Shown here: positions 46,584-58,693 of the stretch, piece by piece | Position numbering within the stretch: position 1 is the first letter of the stretch | Layout: each line of letters opens with the position of its first letter | NCBI GenBank assembly: GCA_027257055.1 | Contig: JAPVLO010000384.1 | Coordinates: forward strand, 310,001-374,000 | Direction: 5' to 3' | DNA from: Cephalopachus bancanus | Lineage: Eukaryota > Chordata > Mammalia > Primates > Tarsiidae | DNA: 64,000 bases | Made by a program: the position numbers and the translations under genes | Notes under the pieces: model-generated | The model's input: only the letters and a program-made list of their open reading frames with translations | What the model was told of the DNA's origin: nothing | The model's database searches: none

Positions 46584-47499
46584 TGCTGCTGATTCACAGG
46601 ACATTCTTTTACAAATTAGAAAAAAGGGCTCCTCCAGCTTGGCAGCTGCCTTACCCTATGAGGACATAGCATGGTAAGAAACAATGGACCTATTCTTGGT
46701 TCTCATCTGTCTCCTTAGTGGAAGTCTTTGTACAGTGAAGAGCGCACCCAGTCATTCTGCATTCTGGTCTGCTAGACATTTTCCAAACATCCTCCCAAGG
46801 TTTTGAAGACAACACTTGGGTTTCCCCTGAAAACCATTATGATTTCCGGAATGATTTTTTTTTAAATTTATGTTACTGGAAAGTAGTATGAAGCTTTGAA
46901 GGATCATAAACTTTGAGAAGATAGCAGAAGACTGCAAGTAGATGGTACGAGAAGGAAGATCAAAACACCAGCTTAAAGCAAGAAAGAAAAAATGCTGCCA
47001 AAAATATTGGGAATGGATGTAAAGGACAAAAGGGAGCTGGGGGCGACAGGCAGTGCAGTTTCTAGAGGTCAGCCCAGGGACAGGAAGGTTGAACCGTGCC
47101 CCTTCCATTTACCAGCCCAGGGTGCATTCTGACTCACTGGCTCCCTGGAAGCCATAGGCATGGAAGCCCGAGTCAGGGAAATAAGGAAGCATCCTGGATG
47201 TCCTGGGTGGCCAGCAGGGATGGGACAAGCCGTTTCTCCCAGAAGCCAGCCTCCAAGGCACTGGCCCTGACATCCTCATCCCCTCCCAGACACTCTTGAA
47301 GACAAATTGACATGCAAGTTTCAGTGGAGATCTTGCCCGTCTCTCTAAGCAGCCCGCAGGCAACCCAATAAGGGGTCTCGACTGGAAGGCACACTCAGGA
47401 ATTTCTGAGTGCAAGGAAGACCATGGCCGCTGCAAAGAGATATAACAGAGCACTTTGTTTTTAAAGGGGGAGAACTGACACCTAGGAACCCGAACTAAC
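46584..47499. other. Unassigned single-copy DNA
   Basis: The minus strand is open at 46752-47108 (118 codons) and 47109-47507 (132 codons), back to back, but neither has a recognisable domain or coding-like bias that I can judge by eye. No repeat was recognised. Confidence 0.45.
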
Positions 47500-48070
47500 A
47501 AAGACACAATAGAACTTTAGGATAATTGCAATTCATATCCACAGAGATATTTAAGAGGATATCGAATCCATACAAAAATCAACTGAAAAGTGTAGTTATT
47601 AAACTTCTGATATTTTAAATGGAATACTTTAGAAGTAGATCAAATAACAGAGCGAACACCAAAAAATTTGCTGAACTGTAATATTAAAACAAAAATTTCT
47701 TCCGGAATGTGATGAAAAGTGATGAAGGGATATAAAGTATAAAATAAAAGTTAGAAATCATGCAAAATAGACCAAAATATTCCATCATCCACTCAGTTGG
47801 AGTTACTAAAAGAGATATTAGCAGGATGTTAGAATGGAAGGAAGTGATATATACATTAATTACAACTAGGTGTTGAACCAATTTCTGTGTAAAATAAATT
47901 AAATTAAAACCCAAATCCGAATTTTATATTAACATTCAGAAAACCAAGAATAAAGGAAACAAATACTAAAATTGTTGAGAAAGAAAAAACAGAACTCCTG
48001 CAGAATCTCCTTGATAACACATGAATGAAATCAAAGGAACCAGAAAAGAAATGTTAAACTGTAATTTTAT

Positions 48071-48363
48071 TTTATTTTATTTTATTTTTGAGTTGGAGTC
48101 TCACTCTGTCACCCAGACTGGAGTGCAGTAGCCGCTCCCGGCCACCGCAGCCTCGACCTGCTGGGCTCCAGCGATCCTTCCGCTGCAGCCTTCCGAGTAG
48201 CCAGAATTACAGGTGCATGCTACCACACCCGGCTAATTTTTTGATTTATTGTAGAGATGAGGTCTCGCCTGACCAGGTGGGTCTCGAACCTGCAGTCTCA
48301 GACAATCCACTCACCTCAGCCTCCCAAAGGCACGGGATTACAGGCTGAGCCACCAAGCCCAGC
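48071..48363 (-). mobile_element. Alu: Alu dimer, antisense, young left-arm-deletion subfamily
   Basis: The left arm reads CTCGCCTGACCAGGTGGGTC, with the AAAGGCAC head variant. Perfect 15-bp target-site duplication AAACTGTAATTTTAT at 48056-48070 and 48364-48378. Inserted in tandem unit 1. Confidence 0.97.
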
Positions 48364-48413
48364 AAACTGTAATTTTATATCAAACTAAGCTATCACTCAA
48401 GAATGAAGACAAA

Positions 48414-48717
48414 TGGCTGGGCTTGGCGGCTCAGCCTGTTATCCCAGCACTTTGGGAGGCTAAGGCAAGTGGATGGCCTGAGCCCGCAAGTTTGAGAGCA
48501 GCCCAGGCAACTTGGTAAGACCTCATCTCTACAATAAAAACAAAAACTTAGCCAGACGTGGTAGCACGCACACCTGTAGCTCCAGCTACTTGGAAGATTG
48601 AGGCAGAAGAATTGCCAGAGCCCAGCAGGTCAGCGTTGCAGTGGCCATGAGCATGCCACTGTAATCCAGTCCGGGTGACAGAGTGAGACTCCAACTCAAA
48701 AAAAAAAAAAAAAAAAA
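48414..48717 (+). mobile_element. Alu: Alu dimer
   Basis: Perfect 15-bp target-site duplication AAGAATGAAGACAAA at 48399-48413 and 48718-48732. It lies 50 bp from the preceding Alu in opposite orientation. Inserted in tandem unit 1. Confidence 0.97.
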
Positions 48718-49137
48718 AAGAATGAAGACAAAGCATGAAGGAGCCAGAAAAGAAAGGTTAAACCTATAAATTTATATCTAATCAAATGATCACTAAAAAA
48801 TAAAGATGAAACATGGAACCAGAAAGTAAATGTTAAACCTATAAATTTATATACAGTCAAAATACTACTCAAAAATGAAGCTGAAATGTGAAGACAGAAA
48901 ATAAATGCTAAACCTGTAATCTTATATCCAACCAAACTATCACTCAAGAGTGAAGATGAAATATGAAGGCACCCAGAAAGCTTATCACCCACAGTGATTC
49001 TTTGATATAATTTTGCCAGGAAAGATAAAAATGAATGTAATAATAAGGAATAAGCAATGGTGAGCAAAACATTCATTGACTTACATTATTAATTCTAGGT
49101 AAGTGCTGATTTTTAAAAGCAGCAATGATAGTAATTT

Positions 49138-49420
49138 TTTTTTTGAGGTGGAGTCTCACTCTGTCACCCAGACTGGAGTGCAGTGGCCGTGATCGGCCAC
49201 TGCAGCCTTGACCTGCTGGGCTCCCGTGATCCTTCTGCCTCAGCCTTCCAAATAGCTGGAACTACAGGCACGTGCTACCACGCCCAGCTTATTTTTGATT
49301 TATTGTAGAGACGAGGTATCGCCAAGTTGCCTGGGCGGATCTCGAACCCGCAGGCTTAGGCAATCCACTCACCTCAGCCTCCCAAAACGTGGGATTACAG
49401 GCTAAGCCACCAAGCCTGGC
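49138..49420 (-). mobile_element. Alu: Alu dimer, antisense
   Basis: Perfect 12-bp target-site duplication TGATAGTAATTT at 49126-49137 and 49421-49432. Full left arm without the short deletion. Confidence 0.97.
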
Positions 49421-49872
49421 TGATAGTAATTTATAAAATAAAAATGCAGAACTAAAATTCAAAATTATATCAATATGGAATACTTTAAGGAAAGGAATAC
49501 TTTAAGTAAAGTGGAAGCATACAAAGATTTTGTTTTTGCTTAATAAATGTAGAGAGACACTGGTTAATTCTGGATATTAATAGAAAAATATATTTAGTTA
49601 TATGTGATAATTGAATAGCATTTACTAAAAAAACACAAATACAGTTTATAATTTTTACACAACCAAAAAAAGTAGAAGAAAATTAAATCAATCCAACAAA
49701 AGCAGAAAAAACCCGAAAAAGTATTCAAATATACACCTTCCCCCACAAACTTATCATGTCCACAAAATTTTATAGGCATCTCTCACCAACCCTTTAAAAA
49801 AACAGAAATTTATATTTTAAACAAGCAGGTATAGAAAAAAATGAGAAACTGCTGAGCCTTTTAAGAATATAA

Positions 49873-50575
49873 ATTCACAATTGCAAAGATGTAGAATCAA
49901 CCTAAATACCCATCAACCAATTACTGTACAATTAAAATGCCACTGATAATATATAATATAGATACACTATGGACTATTATTCAACTATCAAAAAGAATGA
50001 AATGTCTTCTGCAGCAACTTGGATGGCATTGGAAAACATCGTTCTAAGTGAACTAACTCAGAAACAGAGAACCAAACACCACATGTTCTCACTTATGAAT
50101 GGAAACCAAACTAAGAGTCTGCAAAGACAGAAAATGATACACAGTAAGTCCCCTACATATGAACCTTCAAGTTGTGAACTTTCAAAAATGCAAACATGCA
50201 TTCACATGTCTAATCATGTAAGTTAGTGCACATATCTGGTGGACATTGTTGCATGCTGTAAGATTTAAAATGTTTTATTTAGCTTTGTGTTTGTTTTATG
50301 TACAGTATATCTAGCTTATTGTGTTAGATGGGTATCTAGGTTAACTTTACTAAACTTAGAAATAAATTGGACTTGCGAACATGCTCTCAGAATGAAGCTC
50401 ATTCCTATGTAGGAGACTTACTGTAAAGGACACTGGAGACTCAGAAGGGAAAGGGGGAAGAAGTGAAGGGATGAAAAATCACCTCTCTGGTACAATGTGC
50501 ATAGGTAGGGGAGATACACTTAAAGCCCAGACCAAAAACTATTTGTACTCCTCTAAATCTATTGAAATAAATTTT
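49873..50575 (+). mobile_element. L1: L1 3' end carrying a MITE
   Basis: ORF2 C-terminal sequence (a frame at 49969-50226 with MDYYSTIKKNE-, ATWMALENIVLSELTQKQR- and HHMFSLMN-like segments), then a 3' UTR that is split by the DNA element at 50142-50423 and ends AAATAAATTTTTAAAAAAG. It interrupts the L1M. The 5' limit is uncertain. Confidence 0.82.
50142..50423. mobile_element. Tigger/pogo-like MITE
   Basis: 282 bp with terminal inverted repeats: CAGTAAGTCCCCTACAT at the left and the complement of ATGTAGGAGACTTACTG at the right (one mismatch), followed by TA at 50424-50425. A TA near 50137-50138 is the likely partner of the target duplication, displaced by two bases. It has no coding capacity. 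The Tigger assignment rests on the terminal sequence type and is not certain. Confidence 0.75.
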
Positions 50576-50899
50576 TAAAAAAGAATGTATCATATGCTTT
50601 CTAAAAATTTCAAACAAGACTCCACAAGAAAAGAAAAATCATAGCCAACTTACAAACATGGATGTAAATTGCTAGATAAAACACTAGAAATTTAAATTTA
50701 GCAATCAACTAAAAGATTAGTGCCTTATGATCAGATAGGGTTTATCCCAGAAATGCAAAAGATAGCCTTTTAATAGTGAATAACAAATATAATTCCAGAT
50801 AATCCACTGACTTCATCATATGATTCAGGAGAGAAATAATTTCACTAGGTGCTCGTTCCCAAAACTCAATTGTGAGTAAATATGTATACATAATGAACA

Positions 50900-50972
50900 T
50901 GTATGTGTGTGTATGTGTGTGTGTGTGTGTGTCTGTGTGTGTGTGTGTGAGTGAGAGAGAGAGAGAGAGAGA
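50900..50972. repeat. (GT)n-(GA)n compound microsatellite
   Basis: Interrupted GT units followed by about ten GA units, inside the L1M RT relic. Confidence 0.95.
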
Positions 50973-51274
50973 TAAGAACAAAAAGAAAATTTCTTAATTT
51001 GATGAAGGATATCTATTCCAAAATACAGTAAACATGATACTTATTAGAAATATTATCTTTAAGGTCAGGAACAAAACAAGCATGCTCACTGCCATTGCTA
51101 CCATTCAACATTAGACTGGAATTAAATACGCACAAGCCAATGGAATTTAATAAAACATATTCAGTTGAAAAGTAAGGGACAAATTGCAATTATTTATAGA
51201 AGACGATAGAAAATTAAATATAAGCAAATGAAAAACTTCTATGACTAACAGGAGAGTCCAGTGAGATATAAAAT

Positions 51275-54200
51275 CAGCATAAAGAGGGGTTGGGTGATCC
51301 TACATGCTCTGGGTCGGTTCCCCCCTCCCAATCACACATGAGTTATTGGTGCCAGTGGGAGGAGTCCTGGTCAGGAAACAGTGATAGGCAACCGCTGAGC
51401 AAAATGGGGAACAAACTCACACTCAGTCAGCTTCCAAGTATATGCCTTCCACCAGCAGAGCTAAGCAGCCACCTCCTAGGTCAGGAAAGCTTGCCTGCAG
51501 ATTAAACTTGGCTGGTGCCCACCACCAACATCAGGGACCAACCACACCTCCAGATCAGGAAGGATCCCCTACCCCCCCGAACACCTACAGGGTGGATTCC
51601 CCTATGACGAGGAGCTCACTCTCTTTCGTGTCCGGAGCACATACTTGAATGGGGAGGAAGTGACATGAAAGATACCTGAAGTCATTCCCAGTGGGAAAGT
51701 GTCTGTGCTGCAAACCACAAACAAGCAGATGGGGACTCATGCCCCCACTTGTCCCCTACAGAGTATTTATAATAGGTCTGAAAACCAACCTGATCACACT
51801 AATCATGGAAAAAACTCTGCAGCCAAGGTACCTTTTTCAGGGTGGAGCATGGAAGAAACGTGAGTGCCTCTCTCTCTCATTGAGTAATCTATATTGAATG
51901 TCAGAAAAGGCCCTAGAACACGGGGGCATTCACTAGACTCAAACAACAAAACCAAATTTGGAAAAATTTTTAAAAACGAACCCACAGAAAAATCTTCAGA
52001 GTCTTAAAGAGACAGTGCCTGAAAAAGCAGCTGTCAGTGCACAAACAATGGAAGCCCCACATAATGACTAAAAGGCTAAAATGAATAAAAAGAACTATGG
52101 GAAACTAGAAGTGAAACTCGCTGAAGTCATGTAGGAAGTAAAAGCAGAGTTGGCCAATTTCAAAAAAGCCCATTCTGAAATACTAGAAATGAAGAAATAT
52201 ATACTAGAAGTTAAAAACACATAAGAAGCAGGATCAATCAGGAGAGGGAAGAATCTCAGAGCTTGAAAACCAAAATATGAAATTAACCTAGTCTGTCAAA
52301 AACACATCTTTAAAAAGGCTGAAAAAGAATGAGAAAAGCATTTGTAAATACCCTAGGTGTCTGTAAACACTCTGAAGTCTGTACAGTGTGACTAACCCAC
52401 AAGCTGGTTGGTTTACATTAATTTTTTTTTTAATGGGATGTCATATGGAAACCAATTTCACCAGAGTTTTAAAAATAAAAAGCGTATTGTTTTGTCTTCT
52501 GAAAAAAAAGAAAAGAAAAGAAATATCCATCCTAAAGATATATTCTCCCAACACAGAAGCACCAGGTTTTATAAAACAACTACTAAGTAGACTAGTAGAG
52601 AGGACATTCACACTCACACAATCTTAGTTGGAGACCTCAATACCCTGCTAACATCCCTAGACAGATCATTGAGGCAGAAAACTGACAAGGAGATTCAGAA
52701 CCTTAACTCAACACTCAATCAAATGGATTTAATGACATCTACAGAACATTCCACCCAACAACTACAGAGTATACATTATATTCATCAACACATGAAACAT
52801 AATCCAAGATTGATCACATTCTCAGACATAAATCAAGTATGGACAAATTTCAAAAGGTTGAAATAATATCATGCATCTTCTCAGATCATAGCAGAATAAA
52901 AATAAATATCATCACCAAAAAGATGCCCCCAAAACACACAAAGACATGAACATTAAACAACATGTTGCTGAACAACTTCTGGGTCAACACAAAAATCAAG
53001 ACAGAAATTAAAAGATTAATGGAAACAAATGAAAACAAAGACACATCAGAATCTCTGGGATGCCATGAAAACAGTGTTAAGAGGAAAATTCATAGCGCTG
53101 TATGTTCACATCAAGAAAATAGAAAGATCACAAGTAAACACACTAATGTCACACTTAAGGGAGCAGGAAAGGCAAGAGCATGTAAATACTAATTCTAGTT
53201 AAAAAAAAGATCTAGCTCACTAAGCTAAAGTAACAATTGGATGATATGGAAGATAAAAATATCTGAAAGGATCAATGAGACTAAAAGCTGTTTCATTGAA
53301 AGGATAAATAAGATTGACAGGCCCCTGGCCAGATTAACTAAAAAAGAGAGAGAGAAAATCCAAATAAACACAATTAAAGTGAAAAAGATGGGGTCACAAC
53401 TGACCTTGAAGACATTCAAAAGATTATCAGAAGTTACTATGAACATCTGTATGCAAATATACTAGAAAATCTAAAGGAAATGGAGGATTTTCTGGCATCA
53501 CACAACATCCCAAGGTTGAAACAAGAAGAAACTGAAACTATAAACAGACCAATAACACTCCAGGAAATCAACTCAGTCATAAGAAATCTCCTCACCAAAA
53601 AAGTCCTGGAACAGATGGCTCCCCAGCTGAATTGTATGAGACATGCAAGGAAGAGCTGATACCAATCTTATTGAAAGTATTCCATGCAATCAAGAATGAT
53701 GGAATTTTCCCCAATTCATTTTATAAAGCTAACATCATACTAATACCCAAACCTGGCAAAGACCCAACAAGAAAAGGGAATTAAAGGCCAATCTCCTTGA
53801 TAAATGTAGACACAAAAATTCTCAACAATATTCCAGCAACAACATATCTCAAAGTTTATCCATCATGACCAGGTGGACTTCATTTCTGGTATGCAGGGCT
53901 GGTTCAACATTCACAAGACCATAAATATAATTCAACATATTAACATATGTAAAACCAAGAACCACGTGATTAGAATAGATGCAGAAAAAGCATTTGAAAA
54001 ATATAGCTTCCCCTCTTGATAAAAACCGTTGAACACCTAGGTATAGAAGGAACATTCCTCAAAACAATAAACGTCATCTATGATAAACCTGCAGCCAACA
54101 TTTTCTCAATGAACAGAAGCTGGAAGCATTCCTCCTAAGAAGTGGAACAAGACAAGGATGTCCACTCTCATCCCTCCTATGCAACATAGTACTGGAAGTC

Positions 54201-56335
54201 TTAGCCAGAGCAATCAGACAAGAAAAGGAATCAGTGGTATCCAAATAGAGAAAGAGGAAGTTATACTATCCCTCTTGGTGGATGATATGATTTCATAGCC
54301 AGAAAACCCCAGGGAGTCTGTCAAAAGCCTCCTCACACTGATAAATGACTTTAGTAAAGTCTTGGGTTGCAAATTCAACATGTGAAACACAGTTGCATTT
54401 CTATACACCAGCAACAAACAGGTGAAGGACCAAAAAACACAACCCCATTCACAATAACCACACCAAAAAAATGAAATACATTGGCATCCATCTAACCAGA
54501 TGAGTGAAAGATCTTGACAATGATAACTACAAAACACTGTTCAAACAAATCAAGGATGACACAAACAAATGGAAAAACAAACCATGTTCATGGATTGGAA
54601 GAATCAATATTGTCAGAACGTCAATCCTACCCAAGGCAATCTACAGACTCAATGCAATATCCATCAAATTATCAACATCTTTTTTCACAGACCTGAAAAT
54701 GACAATACCAAAATTCACATGGAAAACAAAAAAAGAGCATGAATAGACAAAACAATCCTCAGCAAAAAGGAACAAAGCAAGAGGTATCACATTTCCAAAC
54801 TTTAAACTTACTACAGAGCTACAGTAATCAAGATGGCGTGGTATTGGTCCAGAAACAGGCACATGGACCAATGGAACAGGACAGAGATATAGGAAGTAAA
54901 AACATGGTCTCTCAACCAACTCATCTTTGACAAAGCCACCAATAACAATTGGGGAAAGGAGACCACATTTCTCCTGGGGAAAGGAGACCACATTTAGCAA
55001 ATGGTGCTAGAAAATCTGGTAAATCACATGCAAAAAAATGAAACTGAACTCCTACCTATCACTAAAAATCAACACAAAATGAATCAAAGGCCTAAATGTT
55101 AAACTTCAAACTATAAGAATCCTAGAAGAAAATGTAGAAAACACCCTTCTGGACATCGGGAGAGGCAATGAATTCATGACCAAATCCCCAAAATCAAAGG
55201 CCATGAAAATTAAGATAGGTGGGACCTCATCAAGTTTTCGCACAGCAAAAGAAACCATCAAGAGTATAAACAGACAACCCACAGAATGGGAAAAAAATAT
55301 TTGTAAATTATGCATCTGACCAAGGCCTAACATTCAGAATCTTATAGATTCAAACAAAGTGAAAGAAAAAAAAACTAACAACCCCATTAAAAAGTGAGCA
55401 AAAGACAAGAACAGAAACTTCTCTAAGATGACTGCAAGCAGTCAACAGACACAAGAAAAAATGCTCAGTGTCACCAGTCATCAAAGAAATGCAAATCAAA
55501 ACTACAGTGAGATAGCACCTAACTCCAGTAAGGAGGACTATTAATAAGTCAAAAAACAAATGGTGCTGGAATGACTGCAGAGAAAGGGGACCACTTCTAC
55601 ACTGTTGGTGGGATCGTAAGCTAGTTCAACCTCGATGTAAAGCAGTGTGGTGATTCCTAAAAAACTAAAGACTGATCTTCCGTATGATCCTGCAATTCCT
55701 CTCTTGCTAATATACCCAGAGGAACACAAATCCCTCTACCAAAAAGACACTTGCACACATATTTACCGCTGCACCTTCACAATAGCAAAAACATGGGACC
55801 AACCCCCCTGCCCATCAAAAGTAGACTGGATAAAGAAAATGCGGTACATATATACGATGGATGGAGTATTATGCAGTCATAAAGCAGAACAAAATCATGG
55901 CCTTCACAGCAACTTGGAGGTGGTTGGAGACCATCACACTAAGTGAACTATCACAGAAACCAAGAACTGAATGCCGCATGTTTCCAGAAGTCACATTAGC
56001 ACAAGCCTGGGGTCAACAGTCACAGGGCGCTGATAAGGGAGAGAGGGAGAGAGGAAGGAGGGTGGTGGGATGTCGCAGCACAAAGGGAACCATTCTGGGG
56101 CATTGAGGGCCACCTACAAGTTCAGACTTCACCTGCATCCAGCCTACTTATGTCGTTAATCCTACTTATGCCGTTATAGGGTTTGTGTCTCACAACCCTA
56201 TAATAAATAAAATGAATCCACGGGGGTACCTGCATAATGAACATTTGTATACTCAACCCTGAATTGCACCCCATATCTTTAAAATAAAGAAAAAATAATA
56301 GAAATAAATTTCAAAAATGCAAAAAGAAAAAAAGA
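51275..56335 (+). mobile_element. L1: Nearly full-length L1, dead
   Basis: A GC-richer 5' UTR-like part lies at 51275-51900. ORF1 coiled-coil sequence follows at about 52080-52290, and then about 750 bp are missing relative to the other L1 here. ORF2 endonuclease sequence starts at about 52540, with VGDLN at 52628-52642. RT sequence spans about 53460-54440, and the ORF2 C-terminus and 3' UTR follow to the A-rich tail after about 56280. The active-site FADD reads LVDD (54275-54286). Stops and frameshifts are many. It is inserted in L1M ORF2. The 3' UTR ends with an 18-bp tandem duplication and a hairpin (56143-56203). Confidence 0.92.
52340..52535. other. Non-L1 filler at an L1 deletion
   Basis: About 195 bp between ORF1 coiled-coil and ORF2 endonuclease sequence have no L1 counterpart that I recognise, and end in an A/AAAAG-rich run (52500-52522). 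Its origin is unknown. Confidence 0.55.
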
Positions 56336-56351
56336 AAAGTCAACAACGATT

Positions 56352-57182
56352 TTTTTTTTATTAATCAATATTTTTTATTATGGTGTTGTGGGGTACAGTT
56401 AAGGGTTAAGTATACAAGTACGTTTCATTCAGGCACCCTGTTGATAAGAGGTGTTTCCCCGTCCCCAGACAGATATTTGCTGCCATTGATCCCATCCCCT
56501 CCCATAGTTTCCCACTACTGTCAGTCATTTTCTTATAGTATTACATTGGATGTTCAAGGTCCATTATATGAGTGAGAACATGTGATACTTGGATCTTTGT
56601 TTCTGTGAGAGGTCACTCAGTATTATAGACTCTAGTTCCATCCAGGTTGCTGCGAAATTCATGATTTTGTTCTTTTTTATGGCTGCACGGTATTCCATCG
56701 TGTATATGTACCACATTTTTTTAATCCAGTCCTCTTTTGATGGGCAGCATGGTTGTTTCCAGGTTCTTGCTATTGTGAACAACGCTAAGATAAACATACA
56801 TGTCAGGTATCCTTTTTATAGAGTGATTTGTGTTCTTCAGGGTATATTCCCAGTAGGGGGATTGCGGGGTCTTATGGAAGGTCTATTTTTAGAGCTTTTA
56901 GGAATCGCCACACTGCTTTCCACAGAGGTTGCACTAGTTTACACTCCCACCAACAGTGTAGAAGTGTTCCCTTTTCACCACACCCTCTCCAGCAGCTGTT
57001 ATTTTTTGAGTTGTTGGTAATTGCCATTCTGACTGGAGTTAGGTGGTATCTCAGTGTGGTTTTGATTTGCATCTCCCTGGTGATTAATAAGGTTGAACAT
57101 TTCTTCATGTGTCTGTTGGCTCCTCAGATGTCTTCCTTTATGAAGTGTCTGTTCATATCTTTTGCCCATTTTATAATGAGGT
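56352..57182 (-). mobile_element. L1: L1 3' end, antisense, 5'-truncated
   Basis: T-run, then the complement of the L1 3' UTR and about 500 bp of ORF2. On the minus strand, 56564-56797 and 56872-57108 give KTWKQPCCPSKEDWIKKM- and [24 protein letters not shown] segments. Perfect 12-bp target-site duplication TCAACAACGATT at 56340-56351 and 57183-57194. Confidence 0.95.
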
Positions 57183-57376
57183 TCAACAACGATTCTATAC
57201 ATCATCATCCATTGTTTTAAAAATGTAATTAGGGAGAAAAAAATTCACATAAAAGCAACAGAAAGAACTAAGTCCTTAGGAATAAAATTAATAGAAGTAA
57301 ATAAAGCCCCTATGGGGAAAAAAATTATAAAAGTCAACTGAAAAAAAGCTTAAGAGAACTTGAATAAAGAAAAATA

Positions 57377-57948
57377 TGAGGGAGGACCCCGAAAAACCGG
57401 AGTTTGTTTATAAAAAATGCATATTTCTTCTTCCATGTTTAAACTTCAGTCACCTTCAAAGTATTCTTTGATGCAATACATCCATCAAGATCCTTTTTCC
57501 ACAGCTTAGAAGTTTTTGAACTTGTCAATTTTGATGCCTTTCAGTGCTTCTGCCATTTTTGGTTCACCTCTTCCACATTGGCAAAACATTTACCTTTGAG
57601 GACTTTTTTATCCAGGAAACGAACAAAAAAAAATTTATTGGGGCAAAATTGGATGAATAGGGAGGGTGAGACACAGGGTCATGCTGTTTTTGGCCAAAAG
57701 CTGTTGAACACTCAGCACGGTGTGGGCAGGTACACTCACAAGTCACCCATCATGAAATGAGCAAACGTGTTGAAAGAATCTCCAATAAAAAATCCTCTGA
57801 AGTCGAACACAGCCTTTCACAATAACACTAACTGGTACACTGATGCCTATGGGTTCCTAGAATACTTACCTAGTGGGGGAAGCCTGTGTTAAAAGAGGCC
57901 CATCCTCCAAAAAATAATTCCAGTTTTTTGGGGGTGCTTCCTCGTGCA
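57377..57948 (-). mobile_element. Non-autonomous mariner derivative, copy 2
   Basis: A 572-bp element between TA dinucleotides (57375-57376, 57949-57950). In reverse complement it aligns nearly end to end with 16521-17081: GGAATTATTTTTTGG near the 5' terminus, a shared TACC(G/A)G(A/T)TAG to GAAAGGCTGTG-like stretch, then the transposase C-terminal part. On the minus strand, 57564-57746 gives a VSHPPYSSNFAPINFFLF-like segment, the mariner motif around the third catalytic Asp (here Asn). The rest of the transposase is missing. It sits in the old L1M. Confidence 0.87.
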
Positions 57949-58283
57949 TACAGCATTCATGGATGAAAATTTCAATATTTTTAAAATGTAGGTTTTTGCC
58001 TCAAGTTACAAATATAATTTAAATGTGAGCCTATTTAAAACATAAATTGAATTTTTCATGAAATTTTCAAATTTTCCTACAAGATTCAATGAACGGTGGT
58101 CACCAAAATCATTTTTCAAAAAAGAAAGACTAAGGGAAGGGACTTGTCCTCACAGATATCAAACAAAAATCATATGTTTGTGGTAATTAGAACCACGAAC
58201 TTGTAAGGCAACAATGCACTAGTTTGAAGAAATGAGTGAAGCCCAAAAACAGACCAAATACAAATAGGAATTGTTATTTGTTG

Positions 58284-58515
58284 TTGTTTTGTTTTGTTTT
58301 GTTTTGTTTTGAGTTGGAGTCTCACTCTTGTAGCCCAGGCTGGAGTGAAGCGGCACGCTCACAGTCACTGCAGCCTCCACCTGCTGGACTTAGGCAATCC
58401 TTCCACCTCAGCCTTCCAAGTAGCTGGAAATACAGGCATGCACCACCACATGCAGCTAATTTTTGGATTTATTGTAGGGACATGGTCTCACCAAGTTGCC
58501 CAGGCTGGTCTCGAA
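58284..58515 (-). mobile_element. Alu: Alu, antisense, 5'-truncated
   Basis: A (TTTTG)n tail, the right arm, linker and only the inner part of the left arm (ends CTGGTCTCGAAG). Confidence 0.92.
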
Positions 58516-58544
58516 GCCTTGCTCCAACGCTTCTTGCTATGTGT

Positions 58545-58640
58545 TGTCAGACAAGTTATTTGATATTTCTGTGCCTCGGTTTCCTTGTCTATAAAATGGG
58601 GAATAATCAGAGAACTTGCCTAATATGTTTATTAAAAGGG
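58545..58640 (-). mobile_element. MIR: MIR core, antisense
   Basis: GACAAGTTATTTGATATTTC, TGTGCCTCGGTTTCCTTGTC and TATAAAATGGGGAATAATCA follow the MIR core in antisense. Confidence 0.75.
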
Positions 58641-58693
58641 TAAATATGTATGTATGCATGTATGTGTACATGTCTATGTAGAACACACATACT

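Larger units (their letters stand above)
48036..48964. repeat. 75-bp tandem repeat, four units, first unit split by two Alus
   Basis: Units: 1 = 48036-48070 + 48379-48413 + 48733-48739; 2 = 48740-48814; 3 = 48815-48889; 4 = 48890-48964, with a trace of a fifth start after it. Shared words include AGAAAAGAAATGTTAAACC, TATAAATTTATATC and ATCACTCAAGAATGAAGA. The unit derives from the L1M region near the end of ORF1. Units 2-4 are each 75 bp by count, so the minus strand stays open across them as a 25-residue hydrophobic repeat within 48696-49076; I take that frame as accidental. Confidence 0.88.

Noticed and set aside
46752..47507. Two adjacent minus-strand open frames (118 and 132 codons)
   Set aside because: No recognisable product, splice context or family. 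The adjacency is explained by one stop between two chance frames.
48696..49076. Minus-strand frame with a 25-residue hydrophobic repeat
   Set aside because: The regularity comes from the 75-bp length of the DNA tandem in an L1M relic. The frame begins in an Alu T-run and lacks any coding context.
52380..52400. GTGACTAACCCAC shared with the LTR copies near 2250 and 23710
   Set aside because: Only 13 bp match and the flanks do not, so chance is the simplest explanation.
57564..57746. Open frame with mariner-like residues, a possible domesticated transposase
   Set aside because: Only 60 codons remain, the first two thirds of the transposase are missing, and the element keeps its terminal repeats and TA flanks, so it is a dead copy and not a domesticated gene.
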